From Lingula anatina (lineage: Eukaryota; Brachiopoda; Lingulata; Lingulida; Lingulidae): a stretch of DNA of 64,000 bases. The notes under the pieces are model-generated. The model was given only the letters and a program-made list of their open reading frames with translations. It was not told the origin of the DNA and did no database searches. The DNA lies in assembly GCF_001039355.2 (NCBI RefSeq), contig NW_019774547.1:310001-374000 (forward strand), given 5' to 3'. Of the stretch, positions 35,843 through 47,200 are shown piece by piece. Position numbers and translations under genes: made by a program. Every line of letters begins with the position of its first letter. The first letter of the stretch is position 1.

Positions 35843-36213
35843 AAAAGGAAAAAAGAACAGCAACTTTTTTTGCCCCCCAAAAAAAGTTGCTGTTCTTTTT
35901 TCCTTTTTATTATATATAATATTACTCGTACAGGTAAAACGTTTTTTACTTTTTAATATATATATATTATATACCTACCTGTGTGTACCTGCATGTGTTT
36001 GTGGCATCCATACATACTTTACATAGACTTCTTCAAAACATTCCTACAATATTGATATCGCAAAGTCTGACATTGAAAAAAAAATCTTATCATGGTTTTT
36101 AGGATCCAGGTTACAGTGCAGAGATGAAAGAGGAATCCTTGTTGGAGTATGAATATCCCAGTGGAAGTGTGTGGAAGAAATTGTTTGCAGAGGGGAAGTT
36201 CACACCAGAATGA
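29946..36213 (+). CDS. ENOSF1: ENOSF1-like L-fuconate dehydratase, enolase superfamily, 16 exons per transcript plus one alternative exon
   Basis: Exons: 29946-30023, 30583-30685 or 31116-31218, 31416-31531, 31871-31957, 32166-32192, 32480-32520, 33175-33206, 33452-33490, 33680-33762, 33936-33970, 34324-34411, 34697-34831, 35037-35208, 35412-35511, 35701-35782, 36103-36213. With either second exon the protein is 442 aa, against 443 in human ENOSF1. Enolase-superfamily residues are in place: the Lys-x-Lys of RFKVKVGAD, metal-binding Asp in MTDANQRW, Glu in [12 protein letters not shown] and Glu in GEMCQNR, the Asp/His dyad in QIDSCR and VCPHGG, and the late Glu in SASMENR. The family dehydrates L-fuconate to 2-keto-3-deoxy-L-fuconate in fucose breakdown. 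The second exon is present twice. The intron after 35511 starts with GC. Introns hold two inverted-repeat elements. Confidence 0.97.
30030..30110. repeat. (CT)n-(AC)n compound microsatellite
   Basis: CT repeats with a few GG/CG interruptions pass into CA repeats just inside ENOSF1 intron 1, starting a few bases after the donor. Confidence 0.9.
30583..30685 (+). CDS. ENOSF1: ENOSF1 alternative exon 2a
   Basis: 103 nt, phase 0 in and phase 1 out, flanked by an AG acceptor and GTATGTC donor. It encodes [20 protein letters not shown] then [14 protein letters not shown](G). It aligns along its full length with the exon at 31116-31218. Confidence 0.93.
31116..31218 (+). CDS. ENOSF1: ENOSF1 alternative exon 2b
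   Basis: Also 103 nt with the same phases and the same GTATGTC donor. It encodes [20 protein letters not shown] then [14 protein letters not shown](G). Both copies are intact with sound splice sites; inclusion of both would add 103 nt and break the frame. Confidence 0.93.
32541..32848. mobile_element. Long inverted-repeat (foldback) element, about 308 bp, in ENOSF1 intron
   Basis: Left arm about 32541-32670 and right arm about 32719-32848 are inverted copies with few differences: .a.attca.at.gagaa.agccga.tgctagtaagg, cggacctacatgaaaggaag, ctgtaatggtctc and tctcaca.gcctcccca. A palindrome gtccctgcagggac sits near the start of the right arm. No ORF. Target duplication not resolved. Confidence 0.85.
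35795..35838. repeat. (AT)n microsatellite
   Basis: About 22 AT units immediately left of, and running into, the hairpin at 35832-35918. Confidence 0.9.
35832..35918. mobile_element. Perfect 40-bp hairpin with 7-base loop in ENOSF1 intron
   Basis: Arms 35832-35871 and 35879-35918 are exact reverse complements around the loop GCCCCCC (35872-35878). The core arm sequence is ggaaaaaagaacagcaac. It sits in a TA-rich context, as expected of a small foldback element that targets TA, but no family is assigned. Confidence 0.8.
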
Positions 36214-37742
36214 AGAGAAAATTTGAACTCTGGTACTTGGTCAAATATATGTGCAATAAGGTCACATCAAGTGAGCCTAGGAGTAGCATGTGACAATCAG
36301 TGAACAATCCATGTGTCAGATTAAAACAAAATACTGTCAAGAAAGAAAAACTTGCCCATGTTTAAAACATATCTTATGATTTAATGTTCAAATTAAATCT
36401 GTTTATAATCATTCCATAATTGATTTTTAAGATCATTTGGAATTTTTACAAATTATTGTATCCTCATGTTAAGTAACATTCAATGGTCATTTAACATTGC
36501 ACCAGTAAGTTTTTATCGATGATATCTTGGGTAAAAATGCATTTAATTTACATAGGACAACAATTACACCAATTTCTCTGAATAGCTATCAAAGTATTCT
36601 GATTCCAAAAATATTTCAACTCTTTAAAATATTACTTCACTAACAATTTTAGATTACACAAAATTATGATATTTTTGTATGAATTAAAAATTAACAATTG
36701 TATCATTGTGTTATTTTTATTTTTTTTTGTATCACTCACATTTATTTATATGCCCCCCTCCCCCCAAAACAAACAAAAAATCTAGAAGAATTCCAGTACT
36801 TTTCCCTAAAGGAAGGGTCTGCGACGTAATGTTACACCATATCTGCATAATCCAAATTATGTATAAGTACTACTAACGGAATCCTATTTCATACAAGATG
36901 TTCATATATTACAGTTGGTGAGCAACCCAATATCAGGCCCTATAGTTCTTGCACACCTGTCTTATTACATATAAATAGGCTTCTTGTCTGACTTGGAAGC
37001 TCCACGTGCTTTTCTCTTTCTCCCAAGTCTTAAATAGGCAGCTAATGCCCTGTGCACCATCCCACACCACGTTCTACCTGTGATCTCGGCAGGGCATGGC
37101 CCCCTGCGGAGCAGGTGCTTTTGTGGTGGGCTGAGGGTAAACATACCACAAATGAAACTCAAATACAACTTCGTGTGTTTAGTTGGTCTTGGACGAAAGA
37201 AATCACCCAAGAGTTTGTGCACAAAAAAATGAAAAACTTGTGAGATAACCATTTTACCAGACTAATGAAATCCATGCCAAACGAGGTTACTCTCATTTGT
37301 GTATGCATTGACTGATTTAAAAAAATCTTTACCTTATTTTCTCCAAAATTTTACACAAACATTTAAATGCCTCAGATGTTTAACTGCAAAATAGCCTGGA
37401 AATTACTCTCAAATGTGCAATCTTGAATATAAACTACACATACATGACCATCACTTGATCAACAGGCAATCATCTGCAGGCTTCAAACCTTTGAAATATT
37501 TTTCATATTAATTCCATGTTTTGCAACTCAAATATGTTGACAAGTACTTATTGACCACATTTTCATTAGGCAATTACATGACTTAAGCAGCATGAAAAAA
37601 TATTGTTTTTTTTTCTGTATCTTTTCCAATATTTTTTATGCATCTTCTTAGTTCTGGGTTATCCAGGTGCTGTATCAGAAGCAGATTTGAATAAGAATGG
37701 TTTCTTCTGATCCTTCATTCATCTAGGTAATATCAACCAGTT
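36214..37742. other. Convergent 3' UTR region of ENOSF1 (+) and WASHC5 (-)
   Basis: Between the two stop codons there is AT-rich sequence with many T runs and no convincing coding frame. A 95-codon minus-strand ORF at 36965-37252 lies in what should be the WASHC5 3' UTR. A minus-strand AATAAA (TTTATT at 36741-36746) is a candidate WASHC5 end. Confidence 0.45.
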
Positions 37743-38176
37743 CTACTGTGCCTTTCCTCTAAATTCATCCAATATATATTCTGGTACAAAAGCATCTAGG
37801 GTCTGAAAAAGGTAAAAAAATTAAATTTGTTTGACATTATATCAAAAATAGAGTACAAACATAACATATATCAGTTGGATAATTAAATTAATTATAAAAA
37901 AAATAAACATACAAATATATACATGGGTATATTCATGAAAAATGGAAGAGTCTCATTTTGTCCTTATACTAACAGTTTGACTTGTACAAGAATAAACAGA
38001 AATGATATGAAAAGTCTATAAAATACATGATACAAATAAATATTTAAAATTAAGTATTTGGCTACATGACCCAGATATTAAGTACCTTTCTTTGTATCCC
38101 ACTGTAATGAACAAAATCTTCCAGGAAGGCAAGGGTGTTAAGAGCTTCAAGTGGTATTTCTGGAACTTTGGCACTG

Positions 38177-38214
<38 letters not shown>

Positions 38215-41200
38215 TTGGTGATTTTAAAATATTATTTCTTAACTAAATATAAATATCAATAACAATTATCACTGCCATGTTATTATCATGATGATCGTAT
38301 TTCAAATATAAGCATAGTTACATGTACAGTAATTATGCCATACATCATATCTGGCATTTGCCATCACTCATGGCAGACTCATAGAATCGGACGGTATATT
38401 TGAAGGAGAGAAAAAAAGAGAGTATATTAAATTGTTTGCTTTTGCTGAGATAGTATCAAGTAAACTTTTGTTAGATATATTGTAAAAGAAATTAACAAAG
38501 AAAAAATCACCCAAAAGGATGCCCAAGTACACAGCTACAATGTTTAAGTGGAAATACAAAGGCAAAAACAAAGAGAAGGGAATGCTGACGATGATTTTAG
38601 TTATCTGACACAAATTCCCCATACTTCACTTAATGACTCTACAAATGTGTTAAACCAATTACTTTACATCATAAGCTTGCATTTAGAATGTGGAATTCCT
38701 GTGCCATTTTCTAACCTACATGTAGATACCCTGAAGTCTGTACTTCACTTGAGAAAAAGCAAGCTAAACAATATATTCCCTTAGAAAAAAAACCCTGCCA
38801 TCATTATAACTATTTGAACGTTGATGGACAACGCAATATCTACTTATATTGTATTTTGTGCACATGATTACAATGCTGACAACTTGTTCACAGTAGTTCT
38901 ACTGTTTTAAACCAGGGTGACTCAGATATTGTCAAGAACTTTTCACAGGAAATGACTGAATGTTAAATTGGCAATAATTGGATAATTTATGGGCAATCAT
39001 TTTAGGTTTATTGGTTTTACTTAACATCACATTAGATGTTGAAGGCTTAAAATAAGCAAGAAATTACCTGTCTCCCAGTAATTTTATATGAAATTTTCAT
39101 TGAAACTGGTTGAAAAGTGAAGGAGGAAATGGCCTGACAATATTAGACCTCATGAATAGATAGACAAACTGGTCACATGAACATCCTCATTCCGAAACCC
39201 CATGCCTGCAGTTTAACAGGGAGCACTTTAAAAGTTCTCTTTCCCTTATTATTTGGCAGCATTCCTACTCCTGCTTTTCTCATTTATAGGACCCCAGTTG
39301 AAGTGCTGGTATTCATACAAAGCTTTGTACTTAACATAAATGTTAACCAATGCTGACAGCAAATTAAAAAATAATTTGACCACATTTCTAGGCCAAATGA
39401 GGTAAAATGTGGCCTGAACATGATGTTAAACAAGAATGTTTAACTTTTAATGTCACATAAGGTGAAATGGCTAAGCCTAATTTAAGACCCATATAAAATC
39501 AATAAATTCAAATAATCCTAATCAATAAGCTAAATCAGTAGGAATACCCTGTAAGTCTGAATGGAAAAAAAATAGTAATAATAAAACAACAAACTAAAAT
39601 GTAAGGGTAAATGCAAGAACTTATCTTAATGCAGCAAATATCCATTTTAAATAAGGTCTACTTTGGAACTTTTTTCCCCAAATTTTATCTTTCCCAGTTT
39701 ATCTACAATTCCCCATTCATTTAGTTTGTCACGACTCGGTGTTCTTGAAGCAGTAAACTGATATTGCCCATTCACGTCTCACATTTGATCCTTTTCTACC
39801 AGAATTTTTCTATCCACAATCATTAATCATCAGACACCAATGTTTATGCACCAACTTGTATTTCCCACAAAAAAGAGAAACATCCTTCAACCTCTTAATG
39901 AGCTTAAATTGGATTCGGAATAACAAATTCTAAGCCACAATAACTTTTCAGAAAATTGAATATGTGACTTGTAAAATGTTTAGAAGATTAAACAGTGCAG
40001 TAACAACAAAGGCACTAAGGTCTCTGCGAGGTCAAACATAAGACATTAAATATTGACTCAATAACTGTCTGGAAGAGTAATTGTAAGGCAATAAACTTAA
40101 AAGACTCCAGTGATTTGATTTAAATTGTTATTTCAAATTCAATGACAAAAAAAAGTAACGACAAAAAAGTCACTATGTTCATGATGGAATTCAAAACTTG
40201 TATTCCTTAGGCCCTGGGCAAAGGAAAAGACAGACAAAAGTTCTGGCAGTAACCAAATCTTTAATGTCTCCGGTGAAAAATATGTCATCTTAAAAATAAA
40301 CTAGGAACTGCACTTTGCATTCCAATGTCCCCAGTGGTCAACAAACAAGGTCCACTTCAAGTCTTTTTCACTGGCAATATATCAGTCCTCTTTTCCTCTC
40401 ACATCGACCCACCACAAAGTTATGAGCAAGAGTCATTAATTGCCAAAAATTTAAATCAGCAGAAAGAAGTCTGCATGGCGACCTGTTGCTTGAGGGAGTC
40501 TGTGATATTTCCCCTGAATCGGTGAGGTTAGATAGGGGTGAGGGGAACAATGTCCTACTTCAGTCATCAGCCTCTCATAATTGTTTGGGAAATTATCCCT
40601 CTAACCTGCCTGCCCTCCTGATCAAGGTGATGCTGATGATAGCCAATGGGGTTGGGGTCTGGATAATGATGTTGTACTAACGGTTAGTAAAACAGAGGCC
40701 ACGGAGAGGGACCTTTACTTGTGAATAGGTCTGCCAACCTACTACTGGATCTCACAGAGCTGTAACTGAGGAAGTCTATTTATACCCGGTGATATTCCAT
40801 TTGGCTAATTTGTGATTCGTCTGCTTTCAAACAAAACTTTAACCAAATTAGAAACCTCAGATGAGGTGGACCTAGCCCGAGAGCTGCTGCCGGGGCTGTT
40901 CTCCAGCTGATGCCTTCATGACATCGCGGAAACAACCTGAAGATCGAAAATGAAGGGCTGTCACTTGTTGCTAACTGTTTGCTGCAGTTCAGTGCTTCTG
41001 GCACAAGTTGTGAAAGAAGATAAGGTAAGCCAGCAATGCTTACATTGATTTACGGCATCAGAACATTGAAGGTTTCAAAACCTTAAATGGCTTGCTATAA
41101 TGTAACCAAAGGGGCATTCTGTCTTTCTTTATTTCTTTTACAACCCTCACAATGATATAGAAGGATCCTACTCAAAAGTGCTATTAATACCATGAAATTG

Positions 41201-44200
41201 TAAAAATTATTTTGTGTTTCACTGAAAAATATTATTTGCTTGATTACATGCAGACTGTAGTAGAAGTTCTGAAAGTTGCATGATTGGGTTTGAATTTTTA
41301 TTCAACAAAGAAAAAAGACAATACCACTCAAATTTTGAGACTTCCCCCACAAAGGTCATACCATGCATTAGGATAACCTAATATAGCATATTACATCACT
41401 GGATAATAATACAGGAATTACTTTATTTACCATTTTAATTCACTGAGGTGCTACCCTGGGTGTTTTCAGTGTGCCTACTTGTATGGAACACATAGTGGCT
41501 GATACACTAGTTCTATCAATTACAACAGGAAATAGAAAAAAATACTGGCTTTCTGCACAGCTGTTAATAAATCTTAGGTGTGACACCAACTCAATGATTC
41601 TGAACTTTGAGCTTCTAATGAAATAGTACTTACTTTAAATTGTAGTTTTCTATAGTTTTTTTCTTATTGGTGCAGTTTTTAGGTTGCTTGTGTATTTTTG
41701 ATCTAATGTCTGACAAAGTCTGTTGCTGCATTTTTTAAGGTTAAAAAGTTATAATTTAGAATCAGTTTGCTTTTTTTGCCTGCTGATAATTGCCTTACAT
41801 TTTGAAAATTTGCAGAAGTAACCTACTATCCAAAACTTTCTTCAGTAGCTGAGAACCTAAATAAAAATTAAGTTTTTAAGATAAAAATTGTTTTCTATCA
41901 TTTCAAATGTGCCAGCTAGAAAACTTTGTGCAGACAGGGATACAAAGTGGTATTTTCATTTGTAGCAGACAGAAAGATGCATAATGACAGGGCGTGATGG
42001 ACGAGATGGTAGAGACGGGCTATCAGGACAGGCTGGGAGGGATGGAAAAGACGGGGCTACTGGGGCAAAAGGAGAAAAAGGAAACATTGGAGAAACAGGA
42101 CTTTCTGGAAAACCAGGTAAAAAATCAATATATACTTGATGGAGTTTCATAAAGTAAACAACCTAAAAAGAAGTTGCCATTTGAAAATATTGAATATACA
42201 ATCAGAGTTCAATATTACTTCAAATACTGTCTTAAGTATCTTTCCTCATACCTGTTACTAAGACTAGATGCCTATTTTACTCTTTTTTAAAATACTTAAA
42301 AAGAATATCTTTCTTTCTATGTTTAAGGCCAGAAGGGAGAAAAAGGTTCTTGCCCTCTCAGGAATATACGTCAGTATGTCTTTAAAGATCTCAATGAGGA
42401 CAGAGATACTGGGATTCTTAAGGTAAGTCAGTCTACATCCACCCAACAGGTCACATGCTGGGATTTTCACTCATCTTCTTGCGTAAGGGCCTCTTCCTTC
42501 ATCAGAAAACAAATGTTCTACTAATCACCTGGAGTTTTAGGCAACTAGAGCAGATATAATAACAGTTCCTGCGCCACAGTGTCTTGTGCTTGAGCCAATA
42601 CAGCGCTTCAAGATTGAAATACATTGATAAGAATAAGTCCTCAAAGAGGAAAGGGTCAGAATAAAATGACTAAAACTGACAAGCACTTAATCATTATATG
42701 ACAAGGGAAATCCTCTTTATAAGACAGTTCTGTACGTGAAAGTTTCTCAAAAATAAATAGATAAATAAATAATCTATATGCTTTCAAGATACACAAACAT
42801 ATGTACCTTTAGCCTAACGGGGTCATGCATAGTTGTTATCTCCACACTAGTTTTTAAAATGGGAATTTCTTTGATTGATTAAATAACCTAAAGTGACAGA
42901 GCAACTGTGACAGGAGGTACATTGTCCCATAATTTGCAATATGAAAGTAGATCAATAATACATTGTGACAGAACACCTGTGGGGGTAGGCTCCAACCCCC
43001 CTTTTATCATCTTTATCAAAGTCTCTTCAACTAACCACACAGGGCCAGTCAATTCCAACCTAACCAGATGTTATATGGAGGTGCAGACAAGAAAGATGGC
43101 AAGCCACCTTCAATCTGACTCACTCCATGCACACACCTTTGACATGGAGAGGGTTATAATCTTAAGGTTAAAGTGGTTGGTGATTGATGATGGAAATAGA
43201 ACAAAATGTATAGAAATAGAACAGGAGCACTTTTAAAATAGTTTTCAGATGAGTTATATAATAAAATATGAAAAAAGAGGCAGTGGCAGTTTATCCGTTC
43301 TTGATATCTAATCATTTAAACAAATGTTATATTGTTAGACCCAAGGCTATAAAATTACTTTACCTTTGAAATAGTATTCAGGAAAGACAAGACAGTACTT
43401 TAAAAAGCCCTAACCCACAGTGAAACTGCCAGTTGAACTGTAATACCCATTGTTTCACAAAAATTAAATTAAATAAACATAAATACAATCCATTCTAAAA
43501 AATTTAGCAACATGACATTTGGGTTTAAATATACAAAACCAAGTAGTGAAAAAACCCAAGTAGTCACAACTACTAAGTTATTTTTCTCACATATGTTCCC
43601 AGAAGTCTTGGGTTTATAAACCAAACTTTCCATCTGCTGTTCTACAAGGGGTTCTAAAAACAATTTAAATGGGCACACACCAGTCTAGTTATAGGACTAT
43701 TTGTCCATTGTATCTTATCCCAATATTCATCCTTTGGCATGTAAGTTGTGTTGAGTAATATACCTTAGCTAAGTGGATACACTTGCAGTTGTAAGAAACT
43801 GGAGTTTTTCCACGCTGTATCTATCCAATTATCTCATTAGCTGTCTGGTGACCACCATTAATACATCAACAGGTTGCAGCACAGCCCTTCCAGAAACAAT
43901 TTACAAAGAAAACTACCCACCATGTACAATGTCCCTTCACTGGTAATGGGACATGGCTGGGACAAGATTCTATGGGATAAGGTGTGGAGAGAGTAGGAAC
44001 TGACACGACTAAACCTTCTATTTTGATTATCACACACAAGTTTCAGAATTTCTCTTCTTGGGTACACTATTGTAAAAGTAAAACAGAAGGCAAAGGCTCT
44101 CCCTTTTGATTTGCAAAAAAACAGCATGGAAACTTAACTGAATGTCTCACATGTAAGATAAGATATAAAATCAACCCATAAAATATATGTAATAAACGTG

Positions 44201-47200
44201 TTTTAATGGTATTTTAAAGTGACTTTTAAGCACTAAATATCTGGATCATCCTCACTCTAAGTAATTGATGGCCATATGATGGAACCTTAACAATATTGAT
44301 CAGTAAAAGATGCACTAAACAATGCAGATATGAAGAGCATATCAGCAAGCACTCAAAATTCTGCTAAGTTTTATTAATAAATACATTGAATAAAACAATT
44401 ATACAAATATCAAAATACACAAAATGTACAGTCACTTTTTATGGAATGATCCCTATATGAAGAAGCCCACTAATACAGATAGGCTGCACCCCCCCCCCCC
44501 CAAATCAAATGCAATGTTTTTGTTAGGTTTTGAGTCCTAATGTTGTTTATAACAGGTGCTCTTTCTATCAGGAAATCCTGATTGAACCCAAGTCATGTGT
44601 GAATGAATGCTGAACTGATACAAAACCTGCACACCCTGAAATCAAATATCAATTATAGTTGCCAAAAACATTTTATCACTACATCATGCATCTTTTGCCT
44701 TTTTCTGAGAGAAAAAAGTGGCTTGAATTTGCACAGTTTACACTGAAACCCATCCACAAGTCAACCTGCAGCTGGGTTTTATACCAACTGACAAGCTATT
44801 TTCACAGCCAGTGGGTATCCATAGCCTAATTACCACTGATGAGAATCCCTTTCCTGACCTAATGCAAAAAAGATCTGCTAAAAATATTGCAATTGACACC
44901 TAACTTGCTCACACAACTCAAATGAAAATATTACCAAGAATGTTATAAAACTTACCCATTTCTCATGATGGACACAATAATACTTGAATTATTTTGACCA
45001 GATGTTTTTGTTTCTTAATTTTTTTGGTTTCATTTTCCCCCCTGTTTTAAATCAAATGGTTTCTTTAATCTAAATTTAGCTTATTCAGCTAGCTTATAAG
45101 GTGAATAACAAAACATACAATAAAGTGCCCTGGTACACTTCAACTAAAATTGTTTGAGATATTTTCACAATTTCTCATGGGAAATACTTTCAAATGGTGT
45201 AACCTCTGGAAATCTAGAATAGCAATCTTATTACTGAAGCTAAAAAACAAGATGACTTGTTTCAAAAATCATTAGGACACTTAATCCCTTAAAGACTTAA
45301 CTGATAAAGCAGAATGCAGCTTTTTTTCATCAGTGTTTTTATTAGGCTATAGCAGAAAGAAACCCTGTGTGTGAACAATAAAACATTGCTGCTTATCAAA
45401 CTACAAAATCAATTGTTATTATTTCAGGAGGTGACTTTCAGGAAGCTTTATAATGAGTCTGCTCTATGGATATTGTGGTCAGGAAGCCTGGCTCTGGTCC
45501 CTGCCTACAGGACTGCCTGCAGGCGCTGGTTCTTCACCTTTAATGGGAAAGAATGCCAGGACCCTGCCACTGTGGACGCACAGATTTATGAAAACATCCA
45601 CGGTGACAACAGCCATAGGCCTTCTCCAGGTAAATACACAGGCAGCAATAACATAAAATTGATGCTGATACTCTACACCATAAAGAAAATGAGGACTTTT
45701 AAATATTAAAGGTGGTAATCAGTTGGAAAAGTCCAGATTAAGGTTTTATTTTGGATAATTTTTTTGGCCCTATAAGGGTCATGTAGACAGCTAATAGGGT
45801 AATCTTCTTTCAGGCAGTGAAATGGAAAATTAAATTTCAATAAAAAAATAAAATGTTGGAGTAAGCATCTGGTGGGATGGGACAATTTTTCTGCATGTGT
45901 AAACAAAATCAGTAGCCATATGATGTGTCAGCATAGCATTCAAGTTAATGCCCAAAACATTCAGAAAAGTGAGACTATAATTTCAAGTGAGGTTGAAGTA
46001 TGTGTCAAATGCTCAAACATTTTTCTCTTCACCTTTATAGCCCACCCCAAAGTAAGTGACTAGGGACAGCTTTACTCAAGTGTTATCTATTTCAAGTTAA
46101 ACCTGGAAGGGCGCAGGAAGACAAGAATGTCTTCATTACCACATAAAGAACCTAAATCAGATATACTTCTTATATGATAGGTAGCCATTAATAAATTATC
46201 TAGTGCCAATTTTTGATCAAACTGTTTTAAAATTTAAGATAAAACCATTTTAGAAGAAAGTTTCTTTATTGCCCATTACTTCACAAGTTCTATTACTTCC
46301 AGTGGAGGGTATATGCATGGATGTTCCAAAAGGTACACTGCGGATAGGCTTTAACATTGACTACTGTGAACGTCATGACCACACAGGGAAAGCCTATACA
46401 GCCTATGACAGTGTATCAAGGATACTGGTAGAAGAAATAATCATTCATAATGATCTCCCAGAAGACTATAAAGTGGACGACTACTTGGATCTACCACCAT
46501 CTACCACACCACCAACAACTGTTGCACCCAAGGGAACAACAACATCCCAAAAGTCCACTTTGGCAGCCCACAGAGCTCTACCATACAGGCCACCTGGGAA
46601 ATGACCCATTCAGCTATTAGAGTGGCATTTTCACTTCACTTTAAGTAGGTATCATAACTGAACCAAAACAACTAGGTACTAAATGTTACTTTGTATAAAA
46701 CAACAGAGGTAAAAAAACTTCTTGGAGGTAAACAAATAAAATTGGTTTCAGAGAGGTCACCAAACTTGTTTAGAGCACATCCAGATCTAATCAGCTAGCT
46801 ATCTTTTAATTATTTTAGTACAAATACAGTTTGAACAGTAAATTTATTATCAAGAACCTTAAAGGCTGTTTATGATCCCTACCAACTTGTCCCTCTGCTG
46901 CCTGTATGTAGAATGGAAATAAAAGGGATAACAACTTTTCATTTTGGCGGGGAAAATTGCCATCAACCAAATTTTCCTGATGATCGATGTTTCCATACTT
47001 ACCAATGGTTAATTAATCCCATCCAACATTCAAAGTTAGTCAACTGTTTTTTTTTCTTAACAAAAAGTATGTTTTTTTACAATAATCTCTTATGGGATTT
47101 TTATGTAGGGTAGCTATCTATGAAGGTCCATGTGGTCTGATGGCAAGCACAGATTTCAGAATAATTGCAATAACTGCCATATTGGTGGTCAAATGGAATT

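Noticed and set aside
36965-37252. 95-codon minus-strand ORF ending in a Lys/Arg-rich tail
   Set aside because: It lies downstream of the WASHC5 stop in the presumed 3' UTR, has no family motif, and no splice sites join it to a neighbour.
37743-38173. Two minus-strand exons as a separate small gene
   Set aside because: Their translation matches the strumpellin C-terminus and their phase continues WASHC5 exon 25, so they belong to WASHC5.
43858-44127. 89-codon Cys/Phe-rich minus-strand ORF in the collagen-gene intron
   Set aside because: No domain, signal, splice context or neighbour supports it.
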